A model generated the notes under the pieces. The model was not told where the DNA came from, searched no databases, and worked only from the letters and a program-made list of their open reading frames with translations. A stretch of DNA of 34,969 nucleotides. Origin: Saccharothrix luteola (GTDB taxonomy: Bacteria; Actinomycetota; Actinomycetes; Mycobacteriales; Pseudonocardiaceae). Each line of letters starts with the position of its first letter. Position 1 is the stretch's first letter. Below, piece after piece: positions 29,576-34,969 of this stretch. A program made the translations under genes and the position numbers. Location of the stretch: positions 20,808-55,776 of the forward strand of contig NZ_JAJHUO010000051.1 in assembly GCF_020859565.1 (NCBI RefSeq). The letters are read 5' to 3'.

Positions 29576-30196
29576 GTGCTGAAGGCATTTGCGCCCGCGT
29601 TCGCGCTCGTCGCGGCGGTGCCGGCGCTGTGGGGGACGGCGCCGGGCGACGGGATCGTCACGGCGGACCTGGACGGCGACGGCCGGGCGGACCGGATCTC
29701 CGTCCGGGTGGCCGCGACCGACCCGACCAAGCAGGAGCTCACCGCCGTCGTCCGCGGCTTCCGGATCAGCGCCTTCATGCCGGTGGACAGCACGTTCGGC
29801 GCCCTGCCGCCGCGGATCACCGACCTGGACGGCGACGGCCGCGACGAGGTGGTCGTGAACGAGGTCCGCGGCGCGAACACCGACCACTTCACGGTGTGGC
29901 GCCTGGACGCGAGGCGGCTGCGGCCCATCACCACGCCGGACGGCGCGACGCTCAGGCTCACCGAGGGCGGCGGCGCGAGCGCGGTCAGCCGGTACGGCTG
30001 CGTGGACGTCGAGGGCCGACGCCTCCTCGTGACCGTCCTGGGTGCGGTGGACCGGACGACCGACCCGCGGCTCTACGACGGCGAACGCGTCACCCACGCC
30101 GTCGTCGACGGCGTCGCCACGGCGACCTCCACCACGCCGGTGCGCGCCGAGCGGAACGCCCCGGCCTACCAGGTGGACCGCAACGCCTGCGCCTGA
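29576..30196 (+). CDS. Exported protein with Asp-rich VCBS/FG-GAP-like repeats
   Basis: This 206-residue protein starts at a GTG with AGGGGGA upstream and a signal peptide (LKAFAPAFALVAAVPALWGTA, cleavage near residue 23). Two DLDGDGR-type calcium-binding loops (DLDGDGRADRISVRV and DLDGDGRDEVVVNEV) sit in blades typical of VCBS/FG-GAP propellers, but there is room for only two or three blades, so it is a small or partial propeller. No enzyme motif is visible. It is divergent from the GH19 gene and may be a secreted binding protein. Confidence 0.75.
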   Translation: MLKAFAPAFALVAAVPALWGTAPGDGIVTADLDGDGRADRISVRVAATDPTKQELTAVVRGFRISAFMPVDSTFGALPPRITDLDGDGRDEVVVNEVRGANTDHFTVWRLDARRLRPITTPDGATLRLTEGGGASAVSRYGCVDVEGRRLLVTVLGAVDRTTDPRLYDGERVTHAVVDGVATATSTTPVRAERNAPAYQVDRNACA

Positions 30197-30248
30197 CGCG
30201 CATCGGACGCGGGAAGCGCCGTCCGTCCAGGTGAACCGGGTCGGCGAG

Positions 30249-30290
30249 TCGGGCGAACACGTAACATAACTGTGTTGTGTTTTCGCCCGA
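30249..30290. other. Long perfect dyad upstream of the AhpD-like gene
   Basis: TCGGGCGAA (30249-30257) pairs with TTCGCCCGA (30282-30290), and AACAC (30256-30260) with GTGTT (30272-30276). The interior is unusually AT-rich (GTAACATAACTG). It could terminate the upstream gene, or be an operator or 5'-leader structure for the AhpD-like gene 43 bases downstream. There is no T tract. Confidence 0.5.
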
Positions 30291-30332
30291 TCGCCGCTCG
30301 ACCTGGCCTCCCCCAGTCGGAACACTGGACAC

Positions 30333-30842
30333 ATGCCGCACATCGAGCTGCACAACGACCTGCCCGGGATGGCCGGGCTGATGAACTTCCGCCCCGAGAC
30401 GGGCCGACCGCTCACCGAGCTCACCGAGGTGATGCTGCGCGGCCCGAGCGACCTGTCCCGCGGCGAGCGCGAGCTGATCGCCGCGCACGTCTCCGAGTTG
30501 AACAAGTGCAAGTTCTGCGCCGGCTCCCACGGCGCCTTCGCCGCCGCGCAACTGCCCGAGGACTACGAGCACACGCCGAAGATGCTGGCGTTGCTCGACA
30601 TCGCCACGGCGGTGACCGACAGCGGGCGCGCGGTGACGTCCGAGATGGTCGCCAAGGCGAAGGACAACGGCGCCACGGACATCGAGGTGCACGACACCGT
30701 GCTGATCGCCGCGATGTTCTGCGCCGCCAACCGCTACGTCGACGGGTTGGCCACGTGGGCGCCCGACGACCCGGAGGCGTACCGGCAGATGGCCGAGACC
30801 ATCGTGCCCCACGGCTACGCCGCGATCATCGACCGCCGCTGA
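30333..30842 (+). CDS. AhpD/carboxymuconolactone decarboxylase-like peroxidase-related protein
   Basis: This 169-residue protein carries the CxxC-x3-H motif of AhpD-like proteins, NKCKFCAGSHGAF (Cys59, Cys62, His66). Flanking helices (LSRGERELIAAHVSELN and VEVHDTVLIAAMFCAANRYVDGLATWAP-like) are those of peroxidase-related CMD proteins. Such proteins reduce peroxides or relay thiol oxidation, usually with a partner. The partner is not apparent here. It is preceded by an AT-rich dyad that could make it redox- or metal-regulated, which is speculation. Confidence 0.9.
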   Translation: MPHIELHNDLPGMAGLMNFRPETGRPLTELTEVMLRGPSDLSRGERELIAAHVSELNKCKFCAGSHGAFAAAQLPEDYEHTPKMLALLDIATAVTDSGRAVTSEMVAKAKDNGATDIEVHDTVLIAAMFCAANRYVDGLATWAPDDPEAYRQMAETIVPHGYAAIIDRR

Positions 30843-30921
30843 TCGGGGATCACCGAGCCGCCGGATCCGCCGACGAGCTCCGCGCACCGGTCGACATCGG
30901 CCCGCGGGATCAGCTCGGTCG

Positions 30922-31788
30922 TCACGCCACCGCGGCGCTCGCGACGAGCTCGGCCTGGCGGAACCGGTCCTCGGTGAACGGCATCGCGACCACGCGGTCC
31001 GCGCCCGCCTCCGCCAGCCGCCCGAAGTGGTCGCGGGCCTGGTCGACCGACCCCGTCACGAGCACCTCCCGCGCCTGCCGCTCGGTCAGCCCGTAGTCGG
31101 TCATCGACCGGATCCGGTGCTCCACCGCGGACGCGGGCACGTCGCCCAGCGCCACGCTCACCCCGACCGTCACCCCGCACACCGGCCGCCCGTGCTCCTC
31201 GGCCAGCTCCCGCAACCGCGCCACCCCCGACGAGACCGCCCGGAACGGCACGAACGCCGGGTACCAGTGGTCTCCGAACCGCGCCGCCCGCCGCAGCGCG
31301 GCCCCGCCGCCACCCCCGACGAGCACCGGCGGCATCGCCGCGCCCGGCGACAGCACGACGTCCGCGCCGTGCACCGACGCCGCCTCGCCCCGCACCAGGT
31401 CCGGCAGCACGGCCAGCGCCGCGTCCAGCCGCCGGCCACGCTCCGCGAACGGCACGTCGACCGCGCGCCACGCCGCCTCGCCGTGGGCGTCACCACCGGT
31501 GCCGACGCCGAGCAGCACCCGTTCCCCGGACAGGTGCTGCAAGGTGGCGACCTGCTTGGCCGCCCAGGCGACCGGCCGAAGCGGCAGGACCATCACGCCG
31601 AACCCGAGCTTGATCCGAGTGGTCGTGGCGGCGACCGTCGCGAGGACCAACGTCGCGTCCGGGAACGGGTTCACCGGGATCAGGTGGTCGCCGTGCCACA
31701 CCGACTCCAGCCCCAGCCCCTCGGCGTGCTGCGCGTGCTCCACCGCGTCGGCCCCGAAGCCCGGCAACGTGATCCCGACGTGCGTCAT
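30922..31788 (-). CDS. LLM-class F420-dependent oxidoreductase
   Basis: This 288-residue luciferase-like TIM-barrel oxidoreductase probably uses coenzyme F420 (FMN is the alternative). Family marks are GITLPGFG at the N-terminus, LGLESVWHGDHLIPV, KLGFGVMVLPLRPVAWAAKQVATLQHLSGERVLLGVGTGG and PPVLVGGGGGAALRRAARFGDHWYP. The C-terminal GSVDQARDHFGRLAEAGADRVV is also typical. The substrate is unknown. It is divergent from the GH9 cellulase across 237 bases holding cellulase control elements, and convergent with the AhpD-like gene. Confidence 0.92.
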   Translation of the reverse strand: MTHVGITLPGFGADAVEHAQHAEGLGLESVWHGDHLIPVNPFPDATLVLATVAATTTRIKLGFGVMVLPLRPVAWAAKQVATLQHLSGERVLLGVGTGGDAHGEAAWRAVDVPFAERGRRLDAALAVLPDLVRGEAASVHGADVVLSPGAAMPPVLVGGGGGAALRRAARFGDHWYPAFVPFRAVSSGVARLRELAEEHGRPVCGVTVGVSVALGDVPASAVEHRIRSMTDYGLTERQAREVLVTGSVDQARDHFGRLAEAGADRVVAMPFTEDRFRQAELVASAAVA

Positions 31789-31888
31789 CGTGCCACCACG
31801 AAGGCAGCGCTCATCCCGTCGAACCCTGTCGAACGCATTGCGCGCACCTCATCTCGAAGAACGACCCGAAGTGAACGCTCACAATGTG

Positions 31889-31912
31889 TGACCTCCAGCT
31901 AACTGGAGGTCA
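31889..31912. other. Perfect 10-bp stem-loop upstream of the GH9 promoter
   Basis: TGACCTCCAG and CTGGAGGTCA pair around CTAA. It lies 10 bases before the likely -35 of the cellulase gene. It could be an activator site or a terminator insulating the promoter. It has no T tract. Confidence 0.55.
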
Positions 31913-31921
31913 AATCCAGGG

Positions 31922-31951
31922 TTGTGAATGTAAGCCGAGTCACTCTAGAGT
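31922..31951 (+). promoter_or_regulatory. Probable promoter of the GH9 cellulase gene
   Basis: TTGTGA (31922-31927) and TAGAGT (31946-31951) are 18 bases apart in an AT-richer stretch. The start would be at about 31958, inside the first CebR box, leaving a 5' leader of about 70 bases. Confidence 0.6.
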
Positions 31952-31954
31952 CCC

Positions 31955-31981
31955 TGGGAGCGCTCCCAGGGAGCGCTCCCA
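31955..31981. promoter_or_regulatory. Two overlapping CebR operator boxes before the GH9 cellulase gene
   Basis: Box 1, TGGGAGCGCTCCCA (31955-31968), is an exact match to the cellobiose-responsive CebR/CelR operator. Box 2, AGGGAGCGCTCCCA (31968-31981), differs only at its first base. They share one base and are centred 13 bases apart. Box 1 sits in a 22-base perfect palindrome (31951-31972). Position just downstream of the -10 implies repression by a LacI-family protein until cellobiose or a longer cellodextrin is present. Confidence 0.85.
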
Positions 31982-32025
31982 GAAGCGTCGTCAACCGTCA
32001 GAGCAGACGGAGGAGACCCAAGTCC

Positions 32026-34914
32026 ATGAGATCGCTTCCTTCTCCCCGGTGGCGCCGCCAGGCCACCGCAGCCCTCGCACTAGTGGCGGTGAGCGGCGCG
32101 CTAGCGTCCGGAACGGCCCACGCGGCGGACTACGAACGGCTCGTCAACGGTTCGTTCAACAGCGGCTCGGCCGACCCGTGGTGGGCCAGCGCGGGCGTGT
32201 CGAACCGCGTCACGAACGGCGAGCTGTGCGCCACCGTCACCGGCGGCACGGTCAACCCGTGGGACTCCCTGATCGGCCAGAACGGCGTGCCGTTCGAGGC
32301 GGGCCAGTCCTACACGATGACCTTCGACGCGTACGCCTCGGTCGCCAGGCCGGCGGCGGCGGTGGCCGGTGAGGGCGTCAGCCCATACCGGCAGATCGCC
32401 AAGCACGACGTCGCGCTGACCACGACGAAGCAGCGCTTCACCTTCACGTTCACCTCGGAGCTGGACTTCCCGGACGCGGGGCCCGGGCAGGTCACGTTCC
32501 ACCTGGGCGCGCAGGCGGCCGACACGACGGTCTGCGTGGACAACGTCTCCCTCGTCGGCGGCGTGAAGCCGCCGGGCGGCGACCCGGTCAACCCGCCGAA
32601 GAAGATCAACGTCAACCAGGTCGCCTACGTGCCGGGCCTGCCCAAGCACGCGACCCTGACCTCGGACGCGACCACCGCGCAGCCGTGGGCGTTGAAGAAC
32701 TCCGCGGGCACGACGGTGGCCTCGGGCCAGACGACGCCGAAGGGCGCGGACGCCGAATCGGGCGACTCCACGCACCTGATCGACTTCTCGTCGTACGACA
32801 CCGCGGGCACCGGTTACACGCTGACCGTCGGCACCGAGACCAGCTTCCCGTTCGACATCGCGACGGACGAGATCAAGAAGCTGCGGTACGACTCGCTGGC
32901 GTACTTCTACCACAACCGCAGCGGCATCCCGATCGAGGCGCAGTACGTGGGCGAGCAGTACGCGCGCCCCGCCGGCCACCTCAACGTCGCGCCGAACCAG
33001 GGTGACAACAACGTCCCCTGCCTCGCGACCATCACCTGCGGCTACACGCTGGACGTGCGCGGCGGTTGGTACGACGCGGGCGACCACGGCAAGTACGTCG
33101 TCAACGGCGGCATCTCCGCTTGGCAGGTGCTCAACACCTACGAGCGCGCGAAGCTGATCGGCGACGCCGCGGCGCTGGGCGACGGCAAGCTGAACATCCC
33201 GGAGAAGGCCAACGGGGTGCCGGACATCCTGGACGAGGCGCGCTGGGAGGTCGAGTTCCTGCTGAAGATGCAGGCGCCCGACGGCATGGTGCACCACAAG
33301 ATCCACGACCAGAACTGGACCGGCCTGCCGCTGCTCCCCCACGAGGACCCGCAGGCCCGCAGGCTGTCCGCGACCAGCACGGCCGCGACGCTGAACACGG
33401 CCGCGGTGGCGGCGCAGGCGGCGCGCATCTGGAAGACGATCGACCCGGCGTTCTCGGCGAAGGCGCTCGCGGCGGCCACCAAGGCGTACGCGGCGGCGAA
33501 GGCGAACCCGAACAAGATCGCCGACCCGAACGACGGCACCGGCGGCGGCTCCTACAGCGACTCCATCCTGACCGACGAGTTCTACTGGGCCGCGGCGGAG
33601 ATGTTCACCACCACCGGTGAGGCGTCCTACCGCAGCGACCTCACGTCGTCGACGCACTTCAAGGGCAAGAGCCTGACGGCGCGCGGCTTCGACTGGGGCT
33701 CCACCGGCCCGCTGGGCGACATCACGCTGGCGCTCGTGCCCAACGGCCTGCCCGCCGCGGACGTCACGGCGATCAAGTCGGCGTTCACCACGGTCGCGGA
33801 CGCCCACCTGTCGCAGATGTCGACCCAGGGCTACCCCGCGCCATACCTCACGCCCACGGGTTACGACTGGGGTTCCAACGGCCTCGTCGCGAACAACATC
33901 TCGGTGCTCGCGCTGGCGCACGACTTCACCGGCGCGGCCAAGTACCGCGCGGGCGTGTTCCAGGGCCTGAACTACCTGCTGGGCCGCAACCCGATGTCGT
34001 ACTCGTACGTCTCGGGCTACGGCGACCAGCCGGTGAAGAACGTGCACCACCGGCACTGGGCGAACCAGCTGGAGCCGACCCTCCCGACCGCGCCGCCCGG
34101 CGCGCTCTCGGGTGGTCCGAACAGCGCGTTGCAGGACCCGATCGCCGCTCGCCTGCTCGCGGGGTGCAAGGCGCAGAAGTGCTTCGTGGACCACATCGAG
34201 GCGTACTCGGTGAACGAGGTCACGGTCAACTGGAACTCCGCGCTCGCGTGGATCGCCAACTGGGCGGCGGAGAAGGTCACGACCGCGCCGCCGGTCGACA
34301 CCACCGCGCCGTCGACCCCGGGCACCCCGGTGGCCTCCGACACCACCGCGACGGGCACGAAGCTGACGTGGACGGCGTCCACCGACCCGGAGAGCGGCGT
34401 CAAGGAGTACGACGTCATCTCCATCGAGGGTGACGCGCTGCGCGTCGTCGCCACGGTCACCTCGCCGACGGCGACGCTGACGGGGCTGCGGCCGAACACG
34501 GCGTACACCTTCACCGTGGTGGCGAAGAACGGCGCGAACCTGCGTTCGGCGATGTCGCCGCAGGTGAGCGTGCGGACCAAGCCGGACGTGGTGGCCGGCT
34601 ACTGCAAGGTGGTCTGGCGCGCCTCGACCTGGTCCACGGGCATGTCGGTGAACATCACCGTGACGAACACCAGCCCGTCGGCGTGGACGTCGTGGAAGCT
34701 GGAGTTCACCATGCCGGGCAACCAGAAGATCACGCAGGGCTGGTCGGCCACGTGGGCCCAGTCGGGTCAGGCGGCGTCCGCGACGAACGTCGGGTGGAAC
34801 GCCAACGTGCCGGTCAACGGCTCGGTCAACGTCGGCTTCAACTCCTCGGGGTCGGGCTCGACGACCCCGCCGACCGACTTCCGGGTGAACGGGAACCCCT
34901 GCACCGTGGGGTGA
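32026..34914 (+). CDS. Secreted multi-domain GH9 cellulase
   Basis: This 962-residue endo- or exoglucanase cleaves beta-1,4-glucan. In order: signal peptide 1-34 (cleavage AHA-AD); CBM4/9-type module about 35-178 (YERLVNGSFNSGSADPWWAS); CelD-type Ig-like domain about 190-280 (KINVNQVAYVPGLPKHATL); GH9 catalytic domain about 283-752; fibronectin type III about 759-856; and a C-terminal CBM2 about 859-962 (YCKVVWRASTWSTGMSVNITVTNTS). Catalytic features are WYDAGDHGKYV (Asp350 and Asp353), the His motif HHRHW and the acid Glu in YSVNEVTVNWNSAL. The ATG at 32026 has GGAGGAG about 9 bases upstream; the frame is open further upstream but that stretch contains the promoter. Architecture resembles CenC-type processive cellulases. 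Confidence 0.96.
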   Translation: MRSLPSPRWRRQATAALALVAVSGALASGTAHAADYERLVNGSFNSGSADPWWASAGVSNRVTNGELCATVTGGTVNPWDSLIGQNGVPFEAGQSYTMTFDAYASVARPAAAVAGEGVSPYRQIAKHDVALTTTKQRFTFTFTSELDFPDAGPGQVTFHLGAQAADTTVCVDNVSLVGGVKPPGGDPVNPPKKINVNQVAYVPGLPKHATLTSDATTAQPWALKNSAGTTVASGQTTPKGADAESGDSTHLIDFSSYDTAGTGYTLTVGTETSFPFDIATDEIKKLRYDSLAYFYHNRSGIPIEAQYVGEQYARPAGHLNVAPNQGDNNVPCLATITCGYTLDVRGGWYDAGDHGKYVVNGGISAWQVLNTYERAKLIGDAAALGDGKLNIPEKANGVPDILDEARWEVEFLLKMQAPDGMVHHKIHDQNWTGLPLLPHEDPQARRLSATSTAATLNTAAVAAQAARIWKTIDPAFSAKALAAATKAYAAAKANPNKIADPNDGTGGGSYSDSILTDEFYWAAAEMFTTTGEASYRSDLTSSTHFKGKSLTARGFDWGSTGPLGDITLALVPNGLPAADVTAIKSAFTTVADAHLSQMSTQGYPAPYLTPTGYDWGSNGLVANNISVLALAHDFTGAAKYRAGVFQGLNYLLGRNPMSYSYVSGYGDQPVKNVHHRHWANQLEPTLPTAPPGALSGGPNSALQDPIAARLLAGCKAQKCFVDHIEAYSVNEVTVNWNSALAWIANWAAEKVTTAPPVDTTAPSTPGTPVASDTTATGTKLTWTASTDPESGVKEYDVISIEGDALRVVATVTSPTATLTGLRPNTAYTFTVVAKNGANLRSAMSPQVSVRTKPDVVAGYCKVVWRASTWSTGMSVNITVTNTSPSAWTSWKLEFTMPGNQKITQGWSATWAQSGQAASATNVGWNANVPVNGSVNVGFNSSGSGSTTPPTDFRVNGNPCTVG

Positions 34915-34929
34915 CCCGAGCAGAACGGA

Positions 34930-34949
34930 CGGTCCGGCACCACGGACCG
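34930..34949 (+). terminator. Hairpin after the GH9 gene
   Basis: CGGTCCG and CGGACCG pair around GCACCA, 15 bases after the cellulase stop. This is a likely terminator without a T tract. The window ends 20 bases later. Confidence 0.6.
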
Positions 34950-34969
34950 ACCGCATGAGCGGTGGGGGG

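Noticed and set aside
32101..34956. A 951-residue minus-strand open frame opposite the GH9 cellulase
   Set aside because: It is an antisense shadow with repetitive Val/Arg/Gly composition; the plus frame is an unmistakable cellulase.
34955..34969. Possible start codon of a further gene at the right edge
   Set aside because: Only a few bases remain and the last ones are a G run, so nothing can be supported.

Overview
The window looks like a chromosomal segment of a high-GC, mycelial-type actinobacterium, most likely of the Pseudonocardiales (Saccharothrix/Actinosynnema-like). This rests on the strong G/C bias at third codon positions, frequent GTG starts, the mixture of MerR, TetR and ECF regulators, an F420-type oxidoreductase, and secreted multi-domain polysaccharide enzymes under CebR-type and DasR-type operators. 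The genus is inference. No tRNA, rRNA, CRISPR array, insertion sequence or phage gene was seen.

Layout. (1) 1-3.9 kb: a secreted LIP-family lipase, a DGPF/YCII protein overlapping an ECF42-type sigma factor, and a one-TM HTH protein. (2) 3.9-9.4 kb: a Tat-exported TIM-barrel sugar isomerase-like protein downstream of a 1516-residue exported protein (ThuA, sugar dehydrogenase propeller, PKD, three CBM6-like modules, DUF1080). (3) 9.6-13.4 kb: a Cys-rich beta-propeller protein, a TetR regulator, and a two-gene operon of a cytoplasmic paralogue of the TIM-barrel protein plus a Gfo/Idh/MocA oxidoreductase, with a 22-bp palindrome and a CebR-like box in its promoter. (4) 13.5-16 kb: a MerR/TipAS-like regulator with a diagnostic 19-bp-spacer promoter, a PAF-acetylhydrolase-like protein lacking its nucleophile, and a HAD protein. 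(5) 16.2-21.9 kb: a short DXS converging on a tightly coupled operon ACP - KAS II - KAS III - hotdog - hotdog - LipB. (6) 22-26.4 kb: a decayed SDR, DUF4230, TetR/DUF4386 pair, a frameshifted small membrane gene, an RluA-type pseudouridine synthase, and a DUF305 lipoprotein. (7) 26.5-34.9 kb: a polysaccharide-degradation stretch with an AA10 LPMO, an alpha/beta hydrolase, a GH19 chitinase, a VCBS-like exported protein, an AhpD-like protein, an LLM oxidoreductase and a GH9 cellulase.

How it may work together. The LPMO and chitinase each carry a DasR-type dre site. The GH9 gene carries two overlapping CebR boxes just after its promoter, and near-perfect CebR boxes also precede the chitinase and the isomerase/oxidoreductase operon. 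This suggests a coordinated cellulose/chitin response that includes an oxidative 3-keto-glycoside route (exported ThuA/DUF1080 protein and exported isomerase, cytoplasmic isomerase and oxidoreductase). The most unusual unit is the ACP/KAS/dehydratase/LipB operon, which looks like a dedicated acyl-ACP production line ending in an octanoyltransferase-type enzyme; its product is unknown.
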